From Candidatus Paralachnospira sangeri (GTDB lineage: Bacteria; Bacillota; Clostridia; Lachnospirales; Lachnospiraceae): 48,358 bases of DNA. The notes beneath the pieces were generated by a model. The model searched no databases and had not been told where the DNA came from. It was given only the letters and a program-made list of their open reading frames with translations. The translations under genes were made by a program, and so were the position numbers. The stretch spans positions 1 through 48,358 of the forward strand of contig CAJFOT010000082.1 in the NCBI GenBank assembly GCA_904397815.1, read 5' to 3'. Below are positions 34,094 through 42,910 of this stretch, one piece after another (the stretch's first letter is position 1; each line of letters opens with the position of its first letter).

Positions 34094-34990
34094 CTACCGG
34101 ATCAGGAAAAACAAAAGTCCCAGTGAGATCAGTACATGGATCAGACGGACGCAGATGTAATAGTTCATGGACAGGCCGGTGTCCTCGGTGACGCTTTTGG
34201 TCTGGGACAGGCCGGACAGTCCGCCGAAGGTGCAGAATACGGTGCAGAGGATGGCCTGGCGGCGCAGGGAGAAGCCCATGGATTTCGCAGTGCTGATCCC
34301 GATGGTCATCTCATTCAGCCCCAGCAGCAGGGTTCTGATAAAAGGGTCCAGGATGGTGATTTTCTGAATACATACAGATAGTATGGAGAAAATCATAATA
34401 TAAATTCCTATTTTGATGATTAATTTAACCGACTGCTCCATGGCCTGTTCCAGCAGAAGCTGGAGGCTGGCAGGAGACGCTTGCGGCTCATGCGGCGGCC
34501 GGCTGTGAGACAGGGCAGGGAGGGACATAGATGAAAGGGAGGTGTCCGGAAAGAGGATCCCTTTCTCCTGTTTCGGGCGGAAAAAGAATACAGGCAGCAG
34601 GAGCAGGAGGGCGGGCAGATAGACCGCCAGAGTGACGGCCGGGATCCGGATGAATCCGGTGAGAAACATGGGGCTGGGCAGGTTGCAGCAGCACATCAGC
34701 CACTGCCCCTGTTCTCTGGTGACCGCGCCCTGCTTCACCAGGTCACCGGCAGCTTTGGCGCCCATGGGATAGCCGCAGAGGAATCCCAGCAGAATGGCGT
34801 ACCATTTTCCGGCGGCCATACCCAGAGCGGCAAACAGGTTGGAGGCCAGGATAAAAGGAAAGAGGACAGGGATGACGGTGCGCGCCCAGAGGGTCAGGCC
34901 TGCCCAGGCTCCTTCCTTCGCGATCTGGGGGAAACAGAGGAGGAAAATGAAAACTAGGCCCAGCACGATATGTACACTTCTGATTTTCAA
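34094..34990 (-). CDS. ylbJ: YlbJ-like sporulation integral membrane protein
   Basis: A 298-aa polytopic membrane protein of the nucleoside-recognition (Gate) superfamily, with about 7-8 hydrophobic segments. The motif LLGFLCGYPMGAKAAGDLV, followed by CCNLPSPMFLTGF, is typical of YlbJ/SpoIIIAx-associated membrane proteins. A Pro/Ser/His-rich cytoplasmic stretch lies near residues 150-175. The start is TTG at 34990 with GGGGTGAT 5 nt upstream; no in-frame ATG is suitable. YlbJ is needed for spore development in Bacillus, and the neighbouring SASP gene fits. Confidence 0.78.
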   Translation of the reverse strand: MKIRSVHIVLGLVFIFLLCFPQIAKEGAWAGLTLWARTVIPVLFPFILASNLFAALGMAAGKWYAILLGFLCGYPMGAKAAGDLVKQGAVTREQGQWLMCCCNLPSPMFLTGFIRIPAVTLAVYLPALLLLLPVFFFRPKQEKGILFPDTSLSSMSLPALSHSRPPHEPQASPASLQLLLEQAMEQSVKLIIKIGIYIMIFSILSVCIQKITILDPFIRTLLLGLNEMTIGISTAKSMGFSLRRQAILCTVFCTFGGLSGLSQTKSVTEDTGLSMNYYICVRLIHVLISLGLLFFLIR

Positions 34991-35035
34991 AAAACATCAC
35001 CCCGAAGAAAAATAGAGTTATTTTACTGTATTCAG

Positions 35036-35063
35036 TTGATTTTTTGAATAGAATCTGTAAAAT
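35036..35063 (+). promoter_or_regulatory. pepD promoter
   Basis: TTGATT (35036-35041), 16-nt spacer and TAAAAT (35058-35063), upstream of the pepD start. Confidence 0.5.
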
Positions 35064-35098
35064 AAGGATTGAATATGCCAATAGCAGGAGGTATTTGT

Positions 35099-36553
35099 AT
35101 GGATTACAGATTAGCCGGGCTGGAGCCCGCCAGAGTGTTTCATTTTTTTGAGGAAATATGCAGAATTCCCCATGGCTCCGGAAACACAAAAGGTGTCAGC
35201 GATTACTGCAGAGAGCAGGCTGAGCGGATGGGACTGGAGTGTGTGCAGGATGAGTGGAATAATATTATTATTAAAAAACCGGCGTCCCCGGGATATGAGA
35301 ACGGGCCGACAGTGATGCTCCAGGGACATCTGGATATGGTAGCGGAGAAGCTGGGCACATCTTCCCATGATTTTCTGAAAGATCCCCTGGATCTGTTTGT
35401 GGAGGACGGATGGATCGGCGCCAGGGATACCACTCTGGGCGGAGATGACGGAATCGCTGTGGCGATGGCGCTGGCGATTCTGGAGGATGATACCCTGGCT
35501 CATCCGGCGCTGGAATGTGTCTTTACTACAGAAGAGGAAGTGGGTATGGACGGCGCCAGAGGTCTGGATATGTCTGGCTGCCGCAGCCGTTATCTGATCA
35601 ACCTGGACTCTGAGGAAGAAGGCTTTCTGCTGGCCAGCTGTGCCGGCGGACTGCGGGCTGACCTGACGCTGCCGGTAAGGCGGACCGAGGTGACAGGACA
35701 GGCGTACCGCCTGGAGATCAGCGGATTGTTCGGCGGCCACTCAGGCGGTGATATTAATAAAGAGCGGGCCAGCGCCAATATTTTGATGGGGCGGCTGCTG
35801 TTTGCGCTGGACCAGAAACTGCCTTTTGCTGTCCGGGAGCTGGCAGGAGGCTCAAAGGATAACGCCATCACCAGAGAGGCTTTTGCAGTGATTTTTGCGG
35901 ATGGTTCTCAGGGAGGAGATGTGAAGAAAACGGCAGAGGATGTTCTGGCGGTCTGGAAGGCGGAATATGCTAATACAGATCCGGGGGTCGAGCTGACAGT
36001 AACTGATCTGGGAGAACAGACCGGAACAGCAATATCCCCTGTGGATCAGCAGAAGATGATCTTTCTGCTGATGGAGGCGCCTTATGGAATACAGCATATG
36101 AGTACAGATATGGAAGGTCTGGTCGAAACTTCTCTGAATCTGGGCATTATGGAACTGAAAGAAGATGCTTTTACAGCCCGGTTTTCGATCCGCAGTAATG
36201 TGGCTACCAGAAAACAGCTGGTTTCTGACAAGCTGAAGTATCTGATTGAGTTTCTGGGAGGAAGCTACCATACCGAAGGGGATTATCCGGCATGGCAGTA
36301 TCAGAAGCATTCCCGGCTGCGGGATCTGATCTGTCAGGTTTACCGGGACATTACCGGCAGGGAGATGGTAGTACAGGCTATTCACGCGGGTGTGGAATGT
36401 GGTCTGCTGATGGAAAAAATGCCCGGCCTGGACGCGGTTTCCATCGGACCGGATATGAAGGATGTCCATACACCTTCTGAGCGGCTGAATATTGCTTCCA
36501 CTGCCAGAACATATGAATTGCTCAAGCAGGTGCTGGAAGCAGTGAATGGTTAA
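35099..36553 (+). CDS. pepD: Aminoacyl-histidine dipeptidase (PepD, M20)
   Basis: A 484-aa cytosolic metallo-dipeptidase that cleaves Xaa-His and other dipeptides. Metal-site motifs: LQGHLDMV (His77, Asp79), TLGGDDGIAVA (Asp116), TEEEVGMDGA (catalytic and metal Glu near 146-147), SGLFGGHSGGDI with the lid-domain His, and IHAGVECGLL. The length matches family PepD. The ATG at 35099 has AGGAGG 7 nt upstream. Confidence 0.94.
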   Translation: MDYRLAGLEPARVFHFFEEICRIPHGSGNTKGVSDYCREQAERMGLECVQDEWNNIIIKKPASPGYENGPTVMLQGHLDMVAEKLGTSSHDFLKDPLDLFVEDGWIGARDTTLGGDDGIAVAMALAILEDDTLAHPALECVFTTEEEVGMDGARGLDMSGCRSRYLINLDSEEEGFLLASCAGGLRADLTLPVRRTEVTGQAYRLEISGLFGGHSGGDINKERASANILMGRLLFALDQKLPFAVRELAGGSKDNAITREAFAVIFADGSQGGDVKKTAEDVLAVWKAEYANTDPGVELTVTDLGEQTGTAISPVDQQKMIFLLMEAPYGIQHMSTDMEGLVETSLNLGIMELKEDAFTARFSIRSNVATRKQLVSDKLKYLIEFLGGSYHTEGDYPAWQYQKHSRLRDLICQVYRDITGREMVVQAIHAGVECGLLMEKMPGLDAVSIGPDMKDVHTPSERLNIASTARTYELLKQVLEAVNG

Positions 36554-36636
36554 ATAGGATCTGCCTTTCAGGAATAGCAGCCTCGTCAGCTGCATAAATA
36601 TAGGGAGAATAATAGATCTGCTGTGAGAAAAATGGT

Positions 36637-37524
36637 TTGAAAAATCTGGTGAAAAAACTGGGCTTTCACTATCTGATTCCAATTGCAATACTGGGAATGA
36701 TGATTTTGCTGCTCCATGATTTCTTTATGGTGAATTCTACCTATTATCAGCTGGCGTATGATACAGAAAAGTCAGGTGTGTTCCGGAAAATGAATTTTCC
36801 TGACGGCGGTCTGGCGCGGCTGTATGAGCTGGCCGATGAATGGAAGGAAGACCCTTATGATGTGATTACAGTGGCTATGATTAACAGCGGCTACTGTTTC
36901 GATGGGACGGCCGGCGGGCTGTCCCATCTTCAGTTTCAGCAGCTGTATGCAGGCATTCAGAACCAGAAGCCGGCAGAATACAGAAGACTGCGCAGTCATT
37001 ATCAGGTTCTGCTGTCTGACCTGGCTTGTTTTCCGGTGCTGCTGGATCCGGACCGGGATGTCAGACGCCTGAACTATGAGAACGGATGGGGCGACAGCCG
37101 CAGCTACGGAGGAGAGCGCAGTCATGAGGGTACAGATCTGATGGATCGGGACAATGTGCGGGGGATGCTGCCGGTGGTCAGTATGACAGACGGAACGGTA
37201 ACCCGGCTGGGCTGGCTGGAGCAGGGCGGTTACCGGGCAGGGGTCACCTCCCCTTCAGGCTGTTATTATTACTATGCTCATCTGGCTTCCTACGCTGAGG
37301 GACTGGCTGAGGGCGTATCTGTAAAAGCAGGCCAGCTGCTGGGTTATATGGGAGATACCGGTTACAGTGCTGTTGAGGGAACGACAGGAAATTTTGATGT
37401 TCATCTGCATGTGGGTATTTATCTGAATGCCGGCACCAGTGAAGAAATCAGCGTAAATCCATACTGGATTCTGCGATATTTGGAAGAAAAAGCTTTTTCA
37501 TATCATTATCGCTCTGTCTATTAA
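36637..37524 (+). CDS. Membrane-anchored M23 (LytM) peptidase
   Basis: A 295-aa protein. One N-terminal TM helix (about residues 12-31) acts as a signal anchor. A roughly 100-residue helical region follows, then the M23 domain with zinc motif HEGTDLMD (H..xD) and HLHVG near the C terminus, separated by the usual TDGTVTRLGW and AGQLLGYMGDTG strands. Both zinc motifs are intact, so it is probably an active endopeptidase at the cell surface or spore septum. The TTG start is weakly supported (only GTGAG upstream). Confidence 0.85.
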   Translation: MKNLVKKLGFHYLIPIAILGMMILLLHDFFMVNSTYYQLAYDTEKSGVFRKMNFPDGGLARLYELADEWKEDPYDVITVAMINSGYCFDGTAGGLSHLQFQQLYAGIQNQKPAEYRRLRSHYQVLLSDLACFPVLLDPDRDVRRLNYENGWGDSRSYGGERSHEGTDLMDRDNVRGMLPVVSMTDGTVTRLGWLEQGGYRAGVTSPSGCYYYYAHLASYAEGLAEGVSVKAGQLLGYMGDTGYSAVEGTTGNFDVHLHVGIYLNAGTSEEISVNPYWILRYLEEKAFSYHYRSVY

Positions 37525-37555
37525 TACATCGGATAGGTTTGGTTATAGCTGGATA

Positions 37556-37570
37556 CTTTTTCTGGAAATT
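37556..37570. promoter_or_regulatory. CodY-box-like site upstream of the alarmone synthetase
   Basis: CTTTTTCTGGAAATT matches AATTTTCWGAAAATT at 12 of 15 positions. An overlapping half-site, TAGAAAATT, follows at 37574-37582. It lies about 35-40 nt upstream of the extended -10 at 37604-37614. Confidence 0.4.
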
Positions 37571-37603
37571 TGCTAGAAAATTGTCAGCCTTTTGCGGGAA
37601 AGA

Positions 37604-37614
37604 TGTGATATAAT
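37604..37614 (+). promoter_or_regulatory. Extended -10 promoter of the alarmone synthetase gene
   Basis: TGTG-A-TATAAT at 37604-37614. No clear -35 at 17 nt is seen. Confidence 0.55.
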
Positions 37615-37676
37615 GAAAAACGGCAATGCAGGACGGAACGGATGTTTGCTGCAGAAGACAGAACGCGGAAGGGTGG

Positions 37677-38486
37677 ATGCAATTGGAGATACAGCTTTGG
37701 AAAGAACAGCTGGTGCCTTACCAGCTGGCGGTAAAGGAACTTGTAGTGAAATTTGAAGATATGATTTCTCAGTATAAACAGGCGGGACTGTATTCCCCTA
37801 TTGAGCAGGTAGAAGGACGGGTAAAGACGCTGTCCAGCATTCTGGAGAAGGCAAGAAAAAAGGGAATCCCCATTGAGGAAGCCACAGAAAGGCTGGAGGA
37901 TATCGCCGGCATCCGGCTGATCTGCCAGTTCGTGGAGGATATCCCGGAAGTGGTGCGGGAGATTAAGGGACGAACAGATATGGAAGTGGACAGTGAGATC
38001 GATTATATCAGCCACACCAAGCCCAGCGGCTACCGCAGCTATCATCTGGTGGTCCGCTACACGGTGCAGACCATCTACGGCGTACAGACGATCCCGGTGG
38101 AGATTCAGATCCGCACGCTGGCGATGAATTTCTGGGCGGTGATCGAACATTCTCTCCAGTATAAATATAAGGGAAATATGCCAGAGCACATCAAGAAGAG
38201 ACTGATTGCCTCTGCTCAGGCGACGGTGGATCTGGATTATGAAATGTCCCAGATCCGGGAGGAGGTGCGGGCGGCACAGCAGATGTTTAAGGAAAAGGCC
38301 AACCTGGTGGCGGATATCCTGGGAAATCTGCAGGCTCTGTACCGATCTGAAAATAAAGATGCCATTGCGAATATCCAGAGTGAGTTTTACTATCTCTATG
38401 AACATGGCACGATGGACGAACTGGAAGCTTTCTGCCGTCAGCTGGATGTGGTGGCGGCCAGAAGAAATGTACAGAAGATTCAGTGA
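37677..38486 (+). CDS. Small alarmone synthetase (GTP pyrophosphokinase, RelQ/RelP type)
   Basis: A 269-aa single-domain (p)ppGpp synthetase with no hydrolase, TGS or ACT domain. Synthetase motifs: EGRVKTLSSILEKARKKG, ERLEDIAGIRLICQF (G-loop region), HTKPSGYRSYHLVV near residues 112-125, and VEIQIRTLAMNFWAVIEHSL. A C-terminal helical extension of about 60 residues resembles RelQ oligomerisation segments. It makes ppGpp from GTP/GDP and ATP under stress. ATG 37677 is preferred; GGAAGGGTGG precedes it closely, so TTG at 37683 is an alternative. Confidence 0.9.
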   Translation: MQLEIQLWKEQLVPYQLAVKELVVKFEDMISQYKQAGLYSPIEQVEGRVKTLSSILEKARKKGIPIEEATERLEDIAGIRLICQFVEDIPEVVREIKGRTDMEVDSEIDYISHTKPSGYRSYHLVVRYTVQTIYGVQTIPVEIQIRTLAMNFWAVIEHSLQYKYKGNMPEHIKKRLIASAQATVDLDYEMSQIREEVRAAQQMFKEKANLVADILGNLQALYRSENKDAIANIQSEFYYLYEHGTMDELEAFCRQLDVVAARRNVQKIQ

Positions 38487-38509
38487 AAGGAAGGACCGGG
38501 ACGGCAGAA

Positions 38510-39169
38510 ATGAAGATACAGGACAAAATGAAAGAAATGAAGGCAGTGCTGTTTGATCTGGACGGAACACTGGTGGATTCCATGTGGATCTGGGATCCGA
38601 TTGATGTTGAATTTCTTGGGGAATACGGCTGGCAGGTGCCGGAAGATCTGCATGATGCCATTGAGGGGATGAGCTTCAGCGAGACAGCGGTTTATTTTAA
38701 GGAGCGCTTTTCGATCCCTTTGTCTTTGGATGAGATCAAGGAGAGATGGAATGAGATGGCCATGGACAAGTATCTTCATCATGTGCCGCTGAAAGAGGGT
38801 GCCCTGGAATTTCTGGAACAGCTGAGAACGGAAGGCATCCGGGCGGGAATCGCTACCAGCAATTCCCGGCAGCTGGTGGACAGTGTATTGAAGGCCAGGG
38901 GAATTGACCGGTATTTTTCCAGTGTGGTGACAGGATGTGAAGTGAAGGCGGGAAAGCCGGCACCTGATATTTATCTGCAGGCGGCCCGGAATCTGGGCGT
39001 TTCCCCCGAAGCCTGCATGGTATTTGAGGATGTGCCGGCAGGAATCCGGGCCGGGAAACGGGCCGGCATGACGGTGACTGCTGTGGCCGATGAGTTTTCT
39101 GCCGGCCTCTCTGATGAGAAAAGACGGCTGGCAGATTATTACATAGAGGATTACAGAGCGCTGTTATAA
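38510..39169 (+). CDS. HAD-family phosphatase (beta-phosphoglucomutase-like)
   Basis: A 219-aa HAD subfamily IA hydrolase: motif I FDLDGTLVDS near the N terminus, motif II ATSNS, motif III Lys in KAGKPAPDIY, motif IV VFEDVPAGIRAG. The cap domain is helical, as in phosphoglycolate and sugar-phosphate phosphatases. The substrate is unknown. The ATG choice is uncertain: the ribosome site AGGAAGG is 15 nt from ATG 38510, and a GTG at 38483 would overlap the upstream stop. Confidence 0.87.
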   Translation: MKIQDKMKEMKAVLFDLDGTLVDSMWIWDPIDVEFLGEYGWQVPEDLHDAIEGMSFSETAVYFKERFSIPLSLDEIKERWNEMAMDKYLHHVPLKEGALEFLEQLRTEGIRAGIATSNSRQLVDSVLKARGIDRYFSSVVTGCEVKAGKPAPDIYLQAARNLGVSPEACMVFEDVPAGIRAGKRAGMTVTAVADEFSAGLSDEKRRLADYYIEDYRALL

Positions 39170-39196
39170 GAACACGGCTGTTATGGGAGGTCGGTG

Positions 39197-41245
39197 ATGA
39201 AGAAAAAAACAGATGAGAAAAGACAGAGAACCGGCGTCTGGTACAGGCCGGATTATGACTGGGAGGCAGAGGCTGGCAGGATAGTGATTCCTTCTGATTA
39301 TCTGGACAGCTGCCCGGATTTTCTGCCGGTCAGCCATGGGGAGATGGAGCAAAGGGGCTGGGACAGGCCGGATTTCGTATATATTACCGGGGATGCTTAT
39401 GTGGATCACCCCTCTTTCGGTCCTGCGATTCTCAGCCGTCTGCTGGAGTCCCAGGGCTACCGGGTGGCTATGCTGCCCCAGCCGGACTGGCGGGATCCCG
39501 CTTCGGTGACAGAATTCGGCCGTCCCAGGCTGGGGTTTCTGATTTCAGCGGGAAATATGGATTCCATGGTAAATCATTATGCTGTGTCGAAGAAGCGCAG
39601 GAGCCGGGACGCTTACACGCCGGGCGGCGTGATGGGGAAACGGCCCGACTATGCCTGTACGGTATACAGCAGGCTGGTGCGTCAGGCTTATGGGGATGTC
39701 CCGGTGATTATCGGCGGGATTGAGGCCAGTCTGCGGCGCATGGCTCATTATGATTACTGGTCTGACCGCCTGAAGCCGTCGGTGCTGCTGGACGCTCAGG
39801 CGGATCTGCTGTGCTATGGCATGGGAGAGCGGGCTACTCTTCAGATCGCTGACGCTCTGAACAGCGGAATCGATGTGAAGGATATTACCTTTGTCCGGGG
39901 AACGGTATTTCGGACAGAGGATCCGGATCAAATCTCCACGATCAGAGAGGCAGTGCTGCTGCCTCCATTTGGTGAATTAAAGAAGGACAAGAAAAAATAC
40001 GCGGCGAGTTTTTATATCCAGTATCAGAATACAGACTCGTTTTCAGGCAAAGTGCTGGCGGAGCCTTATGACGAGCAGGGCTGGGTGATCCAGAATCCGC
40101 CTTCCAGACCGCTGTCTCAGGAAGAAATGGATGGAATTTACGACATGCCTTATCGGAGGCGGTGGCATCCTTCTTATGACCAGGCAGGCGGCATTCCGGC
40201 TTTTGATGAGGTGAAGTTCAGCCTGGTCAGCAGCAGAGGGTGTTTTGGCGGATGCAGCTTTTGCGCTCTGACTTTTCATCAGGGCAGGGTGATTCAGTCC
40301 AGGAGCCATGCTTCCCTGCTGAGAGAGGCGGTGCTGCTGACGAAGGATCCGGATTTTAAGGGATATATTCATGATGTGGGCGGGCCTACAGCGGATTTCC
40401 GTTTCCCTGCCTGCGGCAAACAGCTGACAGAGGGTGTGTGCAGAAACCGTCAGTGTCTTTTCCCTTCCCCCTGCCGGAACCTGAAGGCAGACCATCAGGA
40501 TTACATCAGTCTTCTGCGGAAGCTGCGCAGTCTGCCGGGGGTGAAGAAGGTGTTTATCCGCTCCGGCATTCGGTTCGATTATGTGATGGCCGACCGGAAC
40601 ACAGATTTTCTGGAAGAATTGTGCCGGTATCATGTCAGCGGCCAGCTGAAGGTGGCGCCGGAACATGTGGCGGGTCCGGTGCTCCGGCGAATGGGAAAGC
40701 CAGAGCATCAGGTTTATGAGGAGTTTGTCAGAGCCTATACCGGGGTAAACCGGAAACTGGGACTGAAACAGTACCTGGTGCCCTATCTGATGTCCTCCCA
40801 TCCGGGGAGTACGATGAAGGAGGCGGTGGCTCTGGCGGAATATGTGCGGGATATTCATTTTACGCCCCAGCAGGTTCAGGATTTCTATCCTACGCCTTCT
40901 ACCCTCTCTACCTGCATGTATTATACGGGGCTGGATCCCCGGGATATGAAACCGGTCTATGTGCCGGTGAGTCCCCATGAAAAAGCAGTCCAGCGGGCGC
41001 TGATCCAGTATCGTATGCCGGGCAACCGGGAACTGGTGCGGGAGGGGCTGCGGGCAGCCGGGCGGGAGGATCTGATCGGTTACGGGCCGGAGTGCCTGGT
41101 CAGGCCGGAGGCCGGGGCAGGCGCGCCGCCGCCCCGGGACGGACAGCGTCGGTCCGGAGAAGGAAAACCGGAGTCCAGGCCCCGTAAGCGGAAGACGATC
41201 CGGAATATTCATAAGAAAAAGGATCAGGCAAAGAAGAAAGGATAA
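39197..41245 (+). CDS. YgiQ-family radical SAM protein
   Basis: A 682-aa protein. The N-terminal region is YgiQ-specific (DFVYITGDAYVDHPSFG, GVMGKRPDYACTVYSRL, VPVIIGGIEASLRR). A radical SAM core follows with CxxxCxxC at Cys349, Cys353 and Cys356 (SRGCFGGCSFCAL), then VAPEHVAGPVL and QDFYPTPSTLSTCMYY. The C-terminal tail is basic and proline-rich. The function of YgiQ is not established. GGGAGG precedes the GTG-ATG pair; the ATG is used here. Confidence 0.92.
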   Translation: MKKKTDEKRQRTGVWYRPDYDWEAEAGRIVIPSDYLDSCPDFLPVSHGEMEQRGWDRPDFVYITGDAYVDHPSFGPAILSRLLESQGYRVAMLPQPDWRDPASVTEFGRPRLGFLISAGNMDSMVNHYAVSKKRRSRDAYTPGGVMGKRPDYACTVYSRLVRQAYGDVPVIIGGIEASLRRMAHYDYWSDRLKPSVLLDAQADLLCYGMGERATLQIADALNSGIDVKDITFVRGTVFRTEDPDQISTIREAVLLPPFGELKKDKKKYAASFYIQYQNTDSFSGKVLAEPYDEQGWVIQNPPSRPLSQEEMDGIYDMPYRRRWHPSYDQAGGIPAFDEVKFSLVSSRGCFGGCSFCALTFHQGRVIQSRSHASLLREAVLLTKDPDFKGYIHDVGGPTADFRFPACGKQLTEGVCRNRQCLFPSPCRNLKADHQDYISLLRKLRSLPGVKKVFIRSGIRFDYVMADRNTDFLEELCRYHVSGQLKVAPEHVAGPVLRRMGKPEHQVYEEFVRAYTGVNRKLGLKQYLVPYLMSSHPGSTMKEAVALAEYVRDIHFTPQQVQDFYPTPSTLSTCMYYTGLDPRDMKPVYVPVSPHEKAVQRALIQYRMPGNRELVREGLRAAGREDLIGYGPECLVRPEAGAGAPPPRDGQRRSGEGKPESRPRKRKTIRNIHKKKDQAKKKG

Positions 41246-41249
41246 CAGT

Positions 41250-42308
41250 ATGCGGGAAATCCACATCGGAGAGCAGGAGGCCGGCCAGAGACTGGATAAG
41301 TTTCTGGGAAAATATATGGGGCTGGCGCCCAGAGGCTTTCTGTATAAGATGCTGCGAAAAAAGAATATCACCCTGAACGGAAAAAAAGCTGACGGTTCTG
41401 AGAAGCTGTCTGCCGGAGATCAGATCAGGCTGTTTCTGTCCGATGAGACAGTGGAGAAATTTACAGAGTCACAGCCCCGGGCGGCGGCCGCGGGAAGGGA
41501 GGCAGAGCCCCCCTTTTCTGTTATTTATGAGGATCAGGACATTCTGCTGCTGAATAAGCCGTGGGGAATGCTGACTCAGAAGGCCAGGCCGGAGGATGTC
41601 TCTCTTAATGAATATATGGTGTCCTGGCTGCTGAATACCGGCAGGCTGACCAAGGAGGGGCTGCGCAGACAGAGACCGTCAGTGTGCAACCGGCTGGACC
41701 GGAATACCAGCGGTATCGTAACCGCCGGCATCACGCTGCGGGGACTTCAGGGACTGTCAGAGATCCTGAAGAACCGAAGTTGTCAGAAATGGTACTATGC
41801 TCTGGTCTGGGGAGAGGTCAGCCGGGAATATACGTTAAAGGGATATCTGCGGAAAGAGGCCGGGAATAAGGCAGAGATACTGGCCCGGCCGGAAAAAGAT
41901 GCCAGATATATCGAGACGGCATGCCGTCCGCTGGACAAGGCAGAGGGCTGTACCCTGCTGGAAATTCATCTGATTACAGGGCGGAGCCACCAGATACGGG
42001 CGCATTTAAGCGCAGAAGGACATTTCATTATTGGGGATTCCAAATATGGCAGACAGGAAATTAATGAAAAATTTGAACGGCGGTTCGGCCTGAAAGGGCA
42101 GCTGCTTCATGCGGGGAAGTTTATTATGCCCCGGCAGGACTGTCCCTTTCCCGGATTAGAGGGACGATGCTTCCGGGCTCCTTTGGAAGAGCGTTTTCGC
42201 AGGGTGCTGACCGGTATAGGCATTTCCTGGCAGGAGGAAATATTCGATAAAGACGCCGGCGGAAGAGGGGAGGGCGGAATATGCCTACCTGGAAATCACG
42301 GGGATTAA
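41250..42308 (+). CDS. RluA-family 23S rRNA pseudouridine synthase
   Basis: A 352-aa enzyme. An N-terminal S4 RNA-binding domain (RLDKFLGKYMGLAPRGFLYKML, given here as a 22-residue region beginning RLDKFLGK) precedes the catalytic domain with LLNKPWGMLT, the active-site motif NRLDRNTSGIV (catalytic Asp near residue 150) and LITGRSHQIRAHLSAEGH. It isomerises uridines in 23S rRNA; the exact site (RluC or RluD type) is not readable. It starts 5 nt after ygiQ and overlaps recU. Confidence 0.92.
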   Translation: MREIHIGEQEAGQRLDKFLGKYMGLAPRGFLYKMLRKKNITLNGKKADGSEKLSAGDQIRLFLSDETVEKFTESQPRAAAAGREAEPPFSVIYEDQDILLLNKPWGMLTQKARPEDVSLNEYMVSWLLNTGRLTKEGLRRQRPSVCNRLDRNTSGIVTAGITLRGLQGLSEILKNRSCQKWYYALVWGEVSREYTLKGYLRKEAGNKAEILARPEKDARYIETACRPLDKAEGCTLLEIHLITGRSHQIRAHLSAEGHFIIGDSKYGRQEINEKFERRFGLKGQLLHAGKFIMPRQDCPFPGLEGRCFRAPLEERFRRVLTGIGISWQEEIFDKDAGGRGEGGICLPGNHGD

Positions 42309-42838
42309 GAGGCTCTTCTCTGGAAGAACTGATCAATTATACCAACGAGAAATACCGGAGACAAAAGCTGGCGCTGATTCAGAAGATTCCGACGCCAATC
42401 AAGCCGGTGAAGATTGATCAGGAGCATCGCCATATTACCCTGGCTTATTTTGATCAGAAAAGTACGGTGGACTATATCGGAGCGGTTCAGGGCATACCGG
42501 TATGCTTTGACGCAAAAGAGTGTCACAGTGATACCTTCCCTCTCCAGAATGTTCATACCCATCAGGTGGAATTTATGAAGGAATTCGAAGGACAGGGAGG
42601 AATTGCTTTTTTAATTATATATTATACGCACCGGGAACTGTTTTTATATCTCCCGTTTTCCCGGCTGTACAGTTTCTGGCGCCGAAAGGAGGAAGGCGGC
42701 AGGAAAAGCTTTTTGCTGACGGAGGTGGATCTGGGGTATGAGATTCATTTCAGAGAGGGAACGCTGCTCCATTATCTGGAACCTCTTCAGCTGGACTTGA
42801 TGTACAGAGAGAATGAGCATAATGAGGAAAATGAGTAA
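42281..42838 (+). CDS. recU: Holliday junction resolvase RecU
   Basis: A 185-aa resolvase of Gram-positive bacteria. The catalytic block STVDYIGAVQGIPVCFDAKE gives Asp64, Asp77 and Lys79 (family pattern D-x11-13-E/D-x-K; Asp here replaces the common Glu). Other family segments: LEELINYTNEKYR, HTHQVEFMKEF and GGIAFLIIYY. It cuts Holliday junctions in recombination and segregation. GGGGAGGGCGG precedes the ATG, which lies inside the end of the pseudouridine synthase gene. Confidence 0.93.
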   Translation: MPTWKSRGLRGSSLEELINYTNEKYRRQKLALIQKIPTPIKPVKIDQEHRHITLAYFDQKSTVDYIGAVQGIPVCFDAKECHSDTFPLQNVHTHQVEFMKEFEGQGGIAFLIIYYTHRELFLYLPFSRLYSFWRRKEEGGRKSFLLTEVDLGYEIHFREGTLLHYLEPLQLDLMYRENEHNEENE

Positions 42839-42886
42839 CAGTTCATCAAGATACAGGCGGTCTGCGGCCTGCATGGCGGAACTGTT
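42837..42886 (+). other. Stem-loop between recU and hisZ
   Basis: AACAGTTC (42837-42844) pairs with GAACTGTT (42879-42886) around an inner CAGGC/GCCTG hairpin. No U-tract is present. It could be a processing or attenuation element at the head of the his genes; it is too short for a T-box. Confidence 0.4.
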
Positions 42887-42910
42887 GCGGAAATGAGAGG
42901 AGAGAAACGT

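Noticed and set aside
42839-42910. Histidine T-box riboswitch before hisZ
   Set aside because: The 72-nt gap is too short and has no T-box sequence or specifier stem; only a simple stem-loop is present.
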